From Chaunax sp. Z400 (lineage: Eukaryota; Chordata; Actinopteri; Lophiiformes; Chaunacidae), in the NCBI GenBank assembly GCA_037577475.1, contig JBAGJB010000181.1, positions 224,001-288,000 of the forward strand: a DNA stretch of 64,000 nt. The letters run 5' to 3'. This document shows positions 33,091 to 46,788 of the stretch, one piece after another. The notes under the pieces were generated by a model that saw only the letters and a list, made by a program, of their open reading frames with translations, made no database searches and had not been told where the DNA came from. Every line of letters starts with the position of its first letter. The first letter of the stretch is position 1. The position numbers and the translations under genes were made by a program.

Positions 33091-34300
33091 TATCTGTTAA
33101 TCCACCCTGCCCTTTCTACATGTGGATGTCTTGATTCCACTCTGTATTGAATGTTTTTTAGAATGATTGATTGTTAGACTCTACATTCTCTCCTACTCAG
33201 CTCTAAATATAAATTGGAATCATATTCAAATTTACTATAGAAACAATTTTAAATAATTTGATACTTCTTGATGAAATAAATACTTTATACTGTATGTGTA
33301 AGATTTTGGCTGTTTTTCTCATTGATCCCTCATTGATTTCTCATTCTCATCATCCCATTGCAGATTTGAGTTTGAGTTTTTTGGTCCTTCTAGGCTGCCA
33401 TCATTGGTCAGCAGTCACTATTATTATTACCTACTACTTTCCACAGAGCATAGAAAGTATGTGGTGAGTCGTTTTACATGTTTTATGTTAAATTTGTGAA
33501 GTAAAAATGGATTGTTTGAAAAGATTTTCTTATCACTGTTCAGTTGATGATGTTAATTATATATAAAGTAATTTAGGAGTCAAAAATCAATTTAAAGAGA
33601 ATCTCTTTCTTGTTTTGTTTTTTACTGTAGAACAAAACGGTCACCAAATTGGTTAAATTCAGTTTAGTTTAGTCCCTTAATTACAGAAACTTGTTTTTTC
33701 AGGCTGGTCCCTGTTGTCTGGCTAAAGTGGAATAATCTATATAAATGGTGAAGAACATTAAACAGTGTCTGATTCCTGAAACTAATATTATTTCTTCTGA
33801 TTTTTTTCACCCTTTTTCTGGTCAAAGGACACAAGCACTTTATTTTCACTGGAGCATAGAGGTCAGTCAAAGCAGTCTGCTAAAAAGTTACTAAATATCT
33901 GGTTTCTGAGGCTAAATGTCTCCATGTTGTTGGATTAGTAGTTTCCAGGTTTGCTAATTTAGCCTTGAATTAACGTTTACAGTCACAAGCAGTAAAACAC
34001 AGCTAGCACAGGCTCATATTGTAGGTTAGTGAAAGTGATGCACTCTATTGATTCAGTGATGTTATGACATAAATATGGCTCTAATAAATTACCTTCAGAG
34101 GACAGAAATTGTCAGAGTTCACAGACAGAGTTGTGAGGATCCAAATGCAGACATGTGACAGAGACACTGGGAGCTTTTCAGAGATTTAGTAATCAACAAA
34201 CTAGTAAACAGTCCAAGGTCAAAAAACCAGAAAGGCAGTCCACAACAGGGGCAACAATACTGTCATCTACGTACAGTATATGTGTTTGGAGTGTCTGTAA
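33091..34300. other. Unique AT-rich stretch
   Basis: No gene, RNA or repeat recognised. Open frames here are short and lack family features. Confidence 0.5.
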
Positions 34301-34301
34301 A

Positions 34302-34650
34302 ACTATACCCTACAAAAATATAAACGCAACACTTTTGTTTTAGCTCCAATTTTTCATGTGTTGAAAGCAAAAATCTAAAATTTTCTATGCACACAAAAGG
34401 CCTGTTTCTCTCAAATTTTGTTCACAAACTTGTTTAAATCTGTGTTAGTGAGCACTTCTCCTTTGCTGAGATAATCCATCCACCTGACAGGTGTGGCATA
34501 TCAAGATGCTGATTAGACAGCATGATTATTGCACAGGTGTGCCTTAGGTTGCTCACAATAAAAGGCCACTCTAAAATGTGCAGTTTCATCACACAGCACA
34601 ATGCCACAGATGTCGCAAGTTTTGAGGGAGCGTGCAATTTTTCTGATAAA
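34302..34650. mobile_element. DNA-transposon-like terminal segment
   Basis: Begins CTACAAAAATATAAACGCAA and continues through GGTGTGGCATATCAAGATGC, GGTGTGCCTTAGGTTGCTCA and GATGTCGCAAGTTTTGAGGG. From memory, this is a widespread fish class II or non-autonomous element end. Only one end is present; after about 34640 it diverges. Family not assigned. Confidence 0.5.
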
Positions 34651-34679
34651 AAATGTTCAGAATGTTAACGGAAACACTG

Positions 34680-35030
34680 AAGGACCTGAGCTTCCTAAGA
34701 GAGTAAAGTCAGTTCAGGCCCTTCTTGTAAGTGTGGTGCGTTTATGGTCCAGGTACATTCCCAGGTATTTGTAGGACTGAACCATGTCGATGTCCATCCA
34801 CCCCGGATTGAGACAGGAATAAGAGGTGACTTCCACTTTCTGAAGTCAACCACCAGCTCCTTTGTTTTCTCAATGTTCAGTAACAGGTGGTTATTTTCAC
34901 ACCAGTCTACAAAAGCTCCAAAGACACTCCCCTACTCTCCCTCCTCTCCCCCTGTCAGACATCCCACTATAACCCTGTCATCAGAGTACTTCTGTAGATG
35001 GCGTGATGGCAACACTCTACCAATGCTTTA
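34680..35030 (-). mobile_element. LINE reverse-transcriptase fragment
   Basis: The minus strand reads LNIEKTKELVVDFRKWKSP near 34820-34880, then SYKYLGMYLD near 34760, the usual K-TKE-VVDFR...YKYLG RT block of fish non-LTR elements, followed by frameshifts. A short degenerate fragment. Confidence 0.65.
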
Positions 35031-35109
35031 GGAACCATTTCATTTTTTACACATACTCAGACATGACAGATCCTCAAGATCCTCAGATCAACAAGATCAG
35101 ATCCTGATG

Positions 35110-35378
35110 TTCTCAAAGTGTTTCTCCTCAAAAGAGCTACAGGTAGAGCTCAGAAGGATAAGCTGCAGACACTTAGTGTTATGAGTTTATGGATTCAAAA
35201 CTCAGTTCCCACATTTAGAGGTTTTTTCCAGTGCAGTGTGAATAATAATTAGAACTTCCGACCACATTCTATAGAGCTGGAGGTATAGCTCAGTGAGATG
35301 AGCTACAGGCGTTAGATGGTTGGCAGTTTAGGATCAAATCCCAGCACTTAGGTGTCTTTTAAGTGTTTTTGCCTCAGT
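35110..35378 (+). repeat. Two tRNA-like SINE units at the duplication junction
   Basis: Two more relatives of the 144-bp unit. The first has GTAGAGCTCAGAAGGATAAG (A-box-like). The second has GGTATAGCTCAGTGAGATG, with B-box-like GGATCAAATCC near 35332. The second ends at the junction with copy B at 35378/35379. Confidence 0.65.
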
Positions 35379-36560
35379 ATTGACGATGATAAATATAACA
35401 TTTGCGCAAAAAAAGTTTTAGCTCAGGGAGGTGGGATCCTGACCCGCAATCCTGGAAAGCAGGTTCGAATCCCGGCTGTCTCGTTCTTTCAAAATGTAGC
35501 TTCTGTTTGACACAGCTGAGCTTCAAGAGTCTGAGGTTGACGGTTCAAATCCTGATGTTCAGATGAGTCTCTGCGTTTTGTCCTCTGAAGTTTGAAATGT
35601 CAGAAGTAGAACAGGAACAATTGTTCTGTCCAGTCTAGAGGAAACCTGACCATAGCATAAAAATGTGACTCCTCTTTCCAAACTCCAAGGATGACCAGTG
35701 TCACAACAATCAAGTCCAAACAGGATTTATTTACATTTCTTTACAAAGATACAAGTTTCAAATGTTTACAGCAACTTCATTTAACAAAGTGAAGGACAGA
35801 AAATACATGAAACTTCACTTCCAAGCATAAAAAAGAGAAAATCAAAAAGGGTTTCCTTCCTGTTACAGCAATACAGAATATTTACAATATATACAAAAGA
35901 AACTTCACTACAACAATCATCTAATCACCAATTAGCACAAAGTGATGAGGCAGACAGGAAGAGGAGGAGTCACTGATGGGATCCACAGCTGTGTTAATGA
36001 GGCGCCATCAGTCTCCTGTCCAATCAGCAGCCTCCAGGTGTAACTCTGAAACAACAGAACAAAGTGCCAGCATCAGGAGAACAAAAAAAAACTAAATAGC
36101 AAATACAAGTAGACCAATTTTATCTGTCTTTTTGTCAGACTGAGAACATCTTGCATGATTTTGTTTGATATTTTTTTTAACTGTGAGCAACACTTCAAAT
36201 GCAGAAAAGCTAATTATCTGAGCAGTGAGACGTTTTTCTCCACGAGGGTCTGAGATGTGTTCACAGCAACAGGGAAAAACCGACCAACAAATGTTACCTA
36301 AACTATGAGCCACTCTGCAAAAACGGGATCTCTGTTGCGTCACATGAACTCATTTGGGACACTTGGCAGCGTAATGGCGCACGCAGGAGGACAGGACGAG
36401 TCGGGGCAGCAGGAGCGACAACAGTAGGATTTTCTTTTACTTTTCATTCTGTGGAATCGGGAAACACGTTTTTTAAAGCCAAATCATTCACAAGTACTAA
36501 ATCAAGCCCGTCAGAAGGCAGTCGATCCCGCACAACTCCTCTAACTGTGCGCCGTGTCAC
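35379..36560. repeat. Module R3 (truncated), start of copy B
   Basis: Begins at ATTGACGATGATAAATATAA, the equivalent of 1086, so it lacks the ladder, the exon-like blocks and the palindrome. From there it matches R1 with very few changes. It includes the tRNA-like pair (about 35414-35561) and the Cys-rich small ORF (about 36342-36449). Confidence 0.9.
35414..35561 (+). repeat. Pair of tRNA-like segments, R3
   Basis: Same pair as in R1. B boxes are GGTTCGAATCC and GGTTCAAATCC; the latter differs from R1 by one base. Confidence 0.5.
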
Positions 36561-37982
36561 GCGTAAAACTCACTACACCAAGATATCAGACCCACAGAAT
36601 GATTTTTCAGAGATAGAAAGGACCCACATAACGCCGAGATGAAGGGTTGATTTGCCCGTCTCTCACCCTGTCCGCTTAACTGACAGTCGGAGAAAGGAAA
36701 ACGTGCGTAATGAACGGCAAAAAGTCACCTACCACTCACAGAAATATCTAAGCCTAATTCTTAAGATTTATGTATTTTAATTACATGTAAATTTTCCATG
36801 AATTTCAATTACATAATTTCAACATAAATAAACTAATAAACTTTATGCGATTCATATTTGTCACTAAAACATGAATGAAATAAGTAAAAGTGAGATTTAT
36901 GTAATAGTTCGAATAAACTTTGTGTTTTAAATACATAATAAACAGCTTTATGTATTTTTATTCAATAAATGCAATTTGTTTCAATTCAATACAAATATGC
37001 TTATTAATCAGAATGAATACGTTTAATGTCTTTAAAATACTTAATAACTATGTGTATGCAATAAACTGAATTTATTCTAAATGCATTCTATTTATATACT
37101 TTTTTTAAATAAACCCAATTTAATTTTTTGTTTTAATTATATATTTTTTTTTAAATTATATATTTTTTCTGTTCACCATACATTTACAATCTGTTATTAA
37201 AATACATACAAGAACAGTCAGACCACCAATAAACTTGTTTCACAGTTTATTTGTTGTGAACTCCAGTGCAAAACTCATAATATGAAATGTCTTCAAATCC
37301 CCATAAAAACATGTATCGCAAAATATACATATAAAAATAGAGTGCCATCTTTTTTGGTTTTGGATCAGTCAATACTACAGTGGCGCACAAGGGCAAACGA
37401 GCTGCAACTTAAGAAACCACATGCAAATAGACAAAACACAAGAAAATTAAGAAGACATCAATTTGACAACACATGCACAGCATTTAGAAAATGTGCTGCA
37501 AAACCACAACACAACAGAAGTGTTTACAAAGGACACATAAAATGATGCATCCCTGGGTGCGCCTTTTCTAATACTGCATTTAAAGAATAGAACAGATTTA
37601 AAACACAAACATTTCATTTGTTGTTTTCATCTGACACGTTACGCTTACCTTAACTTCTGGATCGTGCGGTCATGTGACTTAGAATAAAACCTTAATTAAC
37701 ATTGTGGGAATACAACAACACAGTACCTAAAGCTAAACAAGGTGTATTATACTTACTTAAAAAACTCTTATTCACCACCACACATTTTGACTTCTAGTGT
37801 ACTGTAAACTCTTTCAAGAACTGCAAGCAAGGTTGAATAACCATCACTCTGTTAACTGAAACACCTCACAGACAAAACAGTGTTGACCAAACAGGCCATC
37901 TAGGCCTGTAACAATAACTACTTTTGTTGGAAACTAAGTGAACAAGTACTTACAACAAGTCAACCACAGAGGGAAAACTCCA
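36561..37982. other. AT-rich non-coding stretch, copy B
   Basis: Counterpart of 2269-3690 with a few substitutions and small indels (for example near 36730 and 36918). No gene seen. Confidence 0.6.
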
Positions 37983-40609
37983 TTACCGGAGCATCTTAAT
38001 TTTCAGTGCTTGGACTTTTGGTGAAAGCTTGGTCGTGTCCAGTTCCGTGAGGACTTTCTGAAACACTTCGAAAAGGCACTTCAGGTCCTTTGGATAGCTT
38101 AAGTTCAGTGCATAAATGAGTCCAAAGAGCATCACACATCCATGGGTGACACTCTGAAGGTTCTGCAGAACTTCAGTGCCTTCAAGCACAACACCTACAT
38201 CTGCAGGTTTGTCTTCAGGACTAGCGCCCTCCACCCGAATAACATGTATGCCCATCGTTGTCTCAGGAATCAGCGCCTCAGCCTCTCTGGGTTCACTGTC
38301 CTGGAGGACAAACAAAGAGAACAATGAGCTGCTGATCACATTGGGATATTCAGAATTTAAGGCACACTGTTTCACAAACTTACAAATATGTTGAACCATT
38401 CAAATGCAAAATAACGCCACGATTTCAAAACCACACAAAACAGTCAGGAAGACCCAATAACTGGCCTTTCATTTCTGTCAAACCAGTTTGCAATGACCTC
38501 AACTTACCATTGCTGCCTATAAAGTTTGCCACCAAGAGTACTTTAGTAAACCTGCAAGCCAACAAAAACTGCATACATTGTGATCCTTCAAAAAGTTAAA
38601 TACTCCCCCACAGTCAGATGTTAGTGTTTACTTTGGTAAACTAGGCCTACGCTGTTATCCAGACAGCAAGGGTATATCCCCGAAAGCCAATCCCCCTCCA
38701 TTGTACAAGCAATTCCCCTGATTGAACTCCTAAAATTAAATGTGAAGTTATGTCTGAAAAACAGTGTTTTTCATTAAAAAAAGCTCCTCCTAGTGAGTAA
38801 AATATGAACTATTAGACTAAAATTAAACATATACAAATAAATACAAGATAGACCTCCTCAAATTGCACCAAATTTGGACAAAATCAGAGGAACGGTTGAG
38901 AAATTAAGGCCCCTATATTTCTGAGATAAAACTCTCCCAAGTGTCAGAAATATGGAACCAACCTTTCCCTAAATCAACCCAGTTCTTCCTCGCACTAAGG
39001 TCTATGAGGGTATAAAATCTGAAAATGATACATGAAATAGTTTGAGTTATCGTGTGATACAATATAATTATGAAAAAGGAAGCCTGTTATTTAATCCAAA
39101 TTTGGTGAATATGAATTGACTCGGAGTATTATCTTGTATATATCAAATTTTACTCTAATAGTTCATATTTTACTCCTTACTCCCTATTTTTACTCCAAAA
39201 TGTACACTTTGTATTACCAATTGCTTCATATTTTCCAGAGTCATTTACATGTGAGAAGCTTCTCGTTTGGTTTATAAGATCAATAATGCTCCACACTGAT
39301 AGCTGCATAGTTCAGTCTTTTAGTACACACTTCATGCACATAGGCAAAGCTAGACTGGGGTGCCTTTGAGGAAAGTAACAAAACTATCAATGAAAATATA
39401 TCCACAACACATATACAAAATTAAGACAGTAGGTTGCCAAACACTCACCACGTATTCCTTGACCAGTGTCTCCATGTCTTCATTAAGGTGGACACCTGAG
39501 CTCCTCAGGACACAGCCTCGTTTGGTGTGTAGGTCTTCATTCTGAAAAGAAAAAAATACATTAATCACAGCATTGAGCAGTTGTATCATATGTGCCTTAA
39601 AAGGGTTTTCCAACTTGAAAATGTACATGGACAATCTACATATATGCATGGATACCGGCTATTGCGGCCATAGAGGATATGCTTCAGCCTGAAATGTTTT
39701 TAGCAGCTCATACCTGGAAGATACTGTGATGCCACACACTTGAGATGCCACTGCCACATTTACATACAGCATCTGTGAACAAAGGAAAAGAGGAATTTAT
39801 CAGTTGTGGAGAAGAACATACGGATAGAAAAACAAAACACAAGCAATCTCCTTTAAAAAAAACAAAAAACCAAATATGATTTACAGCACACTACCTGCAA
39901 AAACATATCAAACCCTAGGTCAAACAATGCAAATATGTTTTTAAGTATGCAGTAGACATGCTAATGTTGCTCATGTTAATGCTTGTACTGTTGATTCAAA
40001 ATATGTTTCATCCTTAGTCATCTGATGTATTTAACTTTCTATGTATTATCATGCTCAGTGCCTTTTTAGCCTACATACTTACAAAATCCAAGAGGTTCCC
40101 CCTGCATAGACGATGTCCAAAATCAGCGTAATGTTATGCTTCAAAGAATTCTGAATCTGTAGAAAGACAAAAACAACATGCATTAAACACATTGTATTAC
40201 CAAAATCACCCTCTACTCTTTTTTAAAAACGTTTTCAATGTTGTAACCCATCAGATTCTGTTACCTGCCATGTTGGGAAGCAGTAGGCCTACCTGGATCC
40301 TAAGCTTAATGATCAATAGCACAATGAAAAAACACTTCAATACAATAAAAATTAAATTTTAATATGTACAATCCAGTTACTTAAAAGCTAATTTAACTAA
40401 ACCAAGGCCTACTAAGGTGGAAGTACATTTATTTTATATTTCATAATTCTGCTCAAACAATTTGAAATGTAGGATTTTACTTGTAAAAACTTACAAATAC
40501 ATTGTGATTAATTACTTACGGTAGCTCCGATTCTGAACAACCTCTTGTAACACAGCAGGTCAGAGAATCCGAGTCCGCCAAAGCCAAATACGGTGGAACA
40601 ACCCGCCAT
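37983..40609 (-). CDS. SAMD3-like fish-family gene, copy B
   Basis: Same exon plan as copy A, shifted by 34292: 40520-40609, 40083-40156, 39714-39772, 39449-39541 and 37983-38300. The two large 3' exons translate identically to copy A, so no copy-specific damage is visible. The same caution applies to the 5' end: exons 40083-40156 and 39714-39772 do not join in frame. Function unknown; family resemblance rests on the C-terminal motifs ETTMGI, FGLIYALNLSYP and VQALKIKMLR. Confidence 0.6.
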
Positions 40610-40691
40610 CCACGGCTCCTTCGACGTTACTTCAAAATGAACCGCGCAGTTGTTGTCGTCAATGGCTGAAGTCCGACGCGTTTTCAAAATA

Positions 40692-40872
40692 CTGACTCGT
40701 TTTAATAGCGTGACGTAAAAACAAAGAGCGCTTAGCTGATATAAATAGCACCATGCGGGTTAAATTGAAGACTGGGTGAATCCGGACTAAATTTAACACT
40801 CTCTGGTCTGATGCAGGCCAACAGGTAAAGGTTCAAAATTGTTGAGTCAGTCAGACCTGTGACGTCATTTCC
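40692..40872 (-). promoter_or_regulatory. Candidate promoter of SAMD3-like gene, copy B
   Basis: Same TATA-like element, TGAGTCA and TGACGTCA (40860-40867) as copy A, unchanged. Motif evidence only. Confidence 0.35.
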
Positions 40873-42042
40873 CCTGTAAAACGATCTAATTTCCTGAAAA
40901 TGATATGCAAACCAATCTCATAAATTTTAACCAATTGAATCATGCTTGTTCTATAGCAAAACATATTTAAACCTTTTTCATATTTTCTAACTAATTAAAT
41001 TGAATTGTTTTCATAATTAACAGATTCATGCTGATTCTATGTCATTTGAATGCATACATTTTCAAAATATGATTATTTACATAAAATCAAATAGATATAA
41101 TTACTTAATATTAAACTAGGCCATGATTCATTTTTTTGAGTCTCTCCCTGACACGTGAGTCAGATGGTTTAATTGGCGAGACAATAAATCATCGATTAAT
41201 GCAACATTAGGAGATTTTATTTTTACACGGTTTCTTTCTAATGAAGGACAGACTACAGTGAAAACAAATAAAACACCTGACTCTTCAACCAAGAGCTTTA
41301 TGCTGATATTTCTTTGTATTTAAAAGGTAGTTGAACGTCAACAGATCAGCATTGAACATATTTTTTATACACTTGTTTAGTTGATTAAAGAAAAACCAGA
41401 AAAAAACAATCATAATAAATACTTACCCAACAAAAAAAGGTCATCATCACACAGCAGCCTGGTCAGTTTGAAAGAGGAGAAGAGGAGCCACAGGTGCCTT
41501 TTTAAAGGCTTTGCCATCAGTCTCCTGTCCAATCAGCAGCCTCCACCTGCAACTCCTAAAGAGCACAGAACAAAGTGACAGCGCCTCCCCCATTCAGGGA
41601 GACAGAACAACACATAAAATTAGCAAATACAAATTATGACTCGGAGGCAGAATATTTGGTGATAAAATTACCACAAGTGACTTTTGGATGTATGAGTTTC
41701 AGTTTTTCTTGAGGACAGAATGCTTCAAAAATCAAAGATTTGATGTCATGTCTTTAAACTCTCCAAGCAGACCTCTGTCATGTTGAGCTATTTATTTAGC
41801 AAACTTTTGATGTTGATATTCAGAGCCTTTGAACCTTCATCTTGTTGTCAGATTTTCTGAAAGTCACTTGAAGATTGAAACCAAATCCATGCAAAAACCG
41901 GAGATATTTGATCCCAGACACTTTTTTCCCCCTTTTAGATGTCTGATTTTAAAACTTACAGATGTGCCAAAAGATCAGACCAACAATGCCACACTTTCCA
42001 AGCAACACAAGATAAGAGATGGACCAGATTGTCACACTGAAA
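40873..42042. other. AT-rich intergenic stretch, copy B
   Basis: Counterpart of 6580-7750, including the R-related block at about 41510-41637. No gene seen. Confidence 0.5.
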
Positions 42043-44131
42043 CAGCTGGAGTAAAAAACACACATGCACGCACACACAGCTGGAGTAAAAAACACACACA
42101 CAAGCACACACAGCTGGAGTAAAAAACACACATGCACGCACACACAGCTGGAGTAAAAAATACACACACACAAGCACACACAGCTGGAGTAAAAAACACA
42201 CACACACGCACACACACAGCTGGAGTAAAAAACACACACACACGCACGCACACATAGCTGGAGTAAAAAACACACACACACACACACACAGCTGGAGTAA
42301 AAAACACACACACGCACATACAGCTGGAGTAAAAAACACACACACGCACACGCACACGCACACACAGCTGGAGTAAAAAACACACACGCAGACGCACACA
42401 CAGCTGGAGTAAAAAACACACACACACACACGCACACACAGCTGGAGTAAAAAACACAAACACACACGCGCACGCACACACAGCTGGAGTAAAAAACACA
42501 CACACACACGCGCACGCACGCACACACAGCTGGAGTAAAAAACACACACACACACGCGCACACACAGCTGGAGTAAAAAACACACACACGCACACACAGC
42601 TGGAGTAAAAAACACACACACGCACACGCAGCTGGAGTAAAAAACACACACACACACGCGCAGCTGGAGTAAAAAACACACACACGCACACACAGCTGGA
42701 GTAAAAAACACACACACTCACACACACACGCACACAGCTGGAGTAAAAAACACACGCACACGCAGCTGGAGTAAAAAACACACACACGCACACACAGCTG
42801 GAGTAAAAAACACACACACACACACACACACACGCACAACGCTGGAGTAAAAAACACACACGCACACGCACACACAGCTGGAGTAAAAAACACACACACA
42901 CGCACACACAGCTGGAGTAAAAAACACACACACACACGCACACACAGCTGGAGTAAAAAACACGCACACTCACACGCACACACAGCTGGAGTAAAAAACA
43001 CACACGCACACACAGCTGAAGTAAAAAACACACACACGCACACACAGCTGGAGTAAAAAACACACACACTAACACGCACACGCACACACAGCTGGAGTAA
43101 AAAACACACACACTAACACGCACACGCACACACAGCTGGAGTAAAAAACACACACACTAACACGCACACGCACACACAGCTGAAGTAAAAAACACTCACA
43201 CGCACACACAGCTGGAGTAAAAAACACACACACTAACACGCACACACAGCTGGAGTAAAAAACACACACACTAACACGCACACACAGCTGGAGTAAAAAA
43301 CACACACACTAACACGCACACACAGCTGGAGTAAAAAACACACACACGCACACGCACACACAGCTGGAGTAAAAAACACACACACGTACACGCACACAGC
43401 TGGAGTAAAAAACACACACACACACACGCACACGCACACACAGCTGGAGTAAAAAACACACACACGCACACACAGCTGGACTAAAAAACACACGCACACA
43501 CACGCACACACAGCTGGAGTAAAAAACACACACGCACACGCACACACAGCTGGAGTAAAAAACACACACACGCACACACAGCTGGAGTAAAAAACACACA
43601 CACACACGCACACGCACACACAGCTGGAGTAAAAAACACACACACACACACGCACACAAACGCACACCTGGAGTAAAGAACACACACACGCACACACAGC
43701 TGGAGTAAAAAACACACACAAACACGCACACGCACACACAGCTGGAGTAAAAAACACACACACACACGCACACAAACACACACCTGGAGTAAAACACACA
43801 CACACACACACGCACACGCACACACAGCTGGAGTAAAAAACACACACACGCGCACACATAGCTGGAGTAAAAAACAGACACACACACACACGCGCACACA
43901 CAGCTGGAGTAAAAAACACACACACACACACACACACACGCGCACGCACGCACACACAGCTGGAGTAAAAAACACACACACACGCACACAGCTGGAGGAA
44001 AAAACACACACACACACACACACACGCGCACGCACGCACACACAGCTGGAGTAAAAAACACACACACACGCACACACACACAGCTGGAGTAAAAAACACA
44101 CACGCACATGCACACACAGCTGGAGTAAAAA

Positions 44132-44163
<32 letters not shown>

Positions 44164-46602
44164 CTGGAGTAAAAAACACAAACACGCACACACAGCTGGA
44201 GTAAAAAACACACACACGTACACACAGCTGGAGTAAAAAACACACACACACACGCACACGCACACACAGCTGGATTAAAACACACACACACACGCACACG
44301 CACACACAGCTGGAGTAAAAAACACACACACGCACACGCACACACAGCTGGAGTAAAAAACACACACGCACACACAGCTGGACTAAAAAACACACACACA
44401 CGCACACACAGCTGGAGTAAAAAACACACACACGCACACACAGCTGGAGTAAAAAACACACAGACACACGCACACGCACACACAGCTGGAGTAAAAAACA
44501 CACACACACGCACACAAACACACACCTGGAGTAAAGAACACACACACGCACATGCACACAAACACACAGCTGGAGTAAAAAACACACACGCACACACAGC
44601 TGGAGTACAAAACACACACGCACACACAGCTGGAGTAGAAAACACACACACACGCACACACAGCTGGAGTAAAAAACACACACACAGCTGGAGTAAAAAA
44701 CACACACGCACACACAGCTGGAGTAAAAAACACACACACACGCACACGCACACAGCTGGAGTAAAAAACACACACATGCACACGCACACACAGCTGGAGT
44801 AAAAAACACACACACGCACACACAGCTGGAGTAAAAAACACACACGCACACACAGCTGGAGTAAAAAACACACACACACACACAGCTGGAGTAAAAAACA
44901 CACACACGCACACGCACACACAGCTGGAGTAAAAAACACACACACGCACACGCACACACAGCTGGAGTAAAAAACACACACACGTACACGCACACAGCTG
45001 GAGTAAAAAACACACACACACACACGCACACGCACACACAGCTGGACTAAAAAACACACACACACACACGCGCACACACAGCTGGAGTAAAAAACACACA
45101 CACACACGCACACGCACACACAGCTGGAGTAACAAACACACACACGCACACGCACACAGCTAGAGTAAAAAACAAACACACGCACACAGCTGGAGTAAAA
45201 AAACACACGCACACACAGCTGGAGTAAAACACACACGCACACACAGCTGGAGTAAAAATCACACACACGCGCACACGCACACAGCTGGAGTAAAAAACAC
45301 ACACACACACACACAGCTGGAGTAAAAATCACACACACACGCACACAGCTGGAGTAAAAATCACACACACGCACACACAGCTGGAGTATAAATCACACAC
45401 ACACGCACACAGCTGGAGTAAAAATCACACACACACGCACACAGCTGGAGTATAAATCACACACGCACCTACAGCTGGAGTAAAAAACACACACGCACAC
45501 ACACACACAGCTGGAGTAAAAAACACACACACGCACACGCACACACACACACAGCTGGGGTAAAAAACACACACACGCACACGCACACACAGCTGGAGTA
45601 AAAAACACACACACGCACACGCACACACAGCTGGAGTAAAAAACACACACACGCACACGCACACAAAGCTGGAGTAAAAAACACACACACGCACACGCAC
45701 ACAGAGCTGGGGTAAAAAACACACACACGCACACGCACACACAGCTGGAGTAAAAAAACACACACACGCGCACACAGCTGGAGTAAAACACACACGCGCA
45801 CACAGCTGGAGTAAAACACACACCTACAGCTGGAGTAAAAAACACACACACGCACACACACACACAGCTGGAGTAAAAAACACACACACGCACACACAGC
45901 TGGAGTAAAAAACACACACACGCACACGCACACGCACATACAGCTGGAGTAAAAAACACACACACGCACACGCACACAGAGCTGGAGTAAAAAACACACA
46001 CGCACACACAGCTGGAGTAAAAACACACACACACGCACACGCACACAGCTGGAGTAAAAAACACACACACACACGCACACACAGCTGGAGTAAAAACACA
46101 CACACACACACGCACACACAGCTGGAGTAAAAAACACAGACACGCACACAAGCACACACAGCTGGAGTAAAAAACACACACACGCACACGCACACACAGC
46201 TGGAGTAAAAAACACACACACGCACACACACAGCTGGAGTAAAAAACACACACACGCGCACATACAGCTGGAGTAAAAAACACACACACACACACACACG
46301 CACACACAGCTGGAGTAAAAAACACACACACGCGCACACACAGCTGGAGTAAAAAACACACACACACACGCACACGCACACGCAGCTGGAGTAAAAAACA
46401 CACACACACACAGCTGGAGTAAAAAACACACACACGCATACACACACAGCTGGAGTAAAAAACACACACGCACACACACACACAGCTGGAGTAAAAAACA
46501 CACACACGCACACACACACAGCTGGAGTAAAAAACACACACGCGCACACAGCTGGAGTAAAAACACACACACGCACACACAGCTGGAGTAAAAAACACAC
46601 AC
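42043..46602. repeat. Composite minisatellite CAGCTGGAGTAAAAAA + (CA/CG)n, copy B
   Basis: Same core and spacer variants as copy A, but about 440 bp shorter overall. A two-unit segment with CATGCACGC and CACAAGCAC spacers is duplicated at its left end. Several blocks are missing or re-ordered inside: for example the join near 45815-45835 skips the GTAAAAATCAC cluster of 11410-11790. Frames of up to 713 codons on the minus strand are artefacts. Confidence 0.95.
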
Positions 46603-46752
46603 GAAAACACAAACACACAAACACAAACACACAAACACACAAACACACAAACACAAACACACAAACACACAAACACAAACACACAAACACAAACACACAA
46701 ACACAAACACACAAACACACAAACACACAAACACAAACACACAAAGACACAA
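46603..46752. repeat. (ACACAAAC)n satellite tail, copy B
   Basis: Counterpart of 12751-12905, slightly shorter, abutting the kinesin pseudogene. Confidence 0.9.
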
Positions 46753-46788
46753 TGATCTGTATCTCATCATCTTTCATCTGTATTATAG

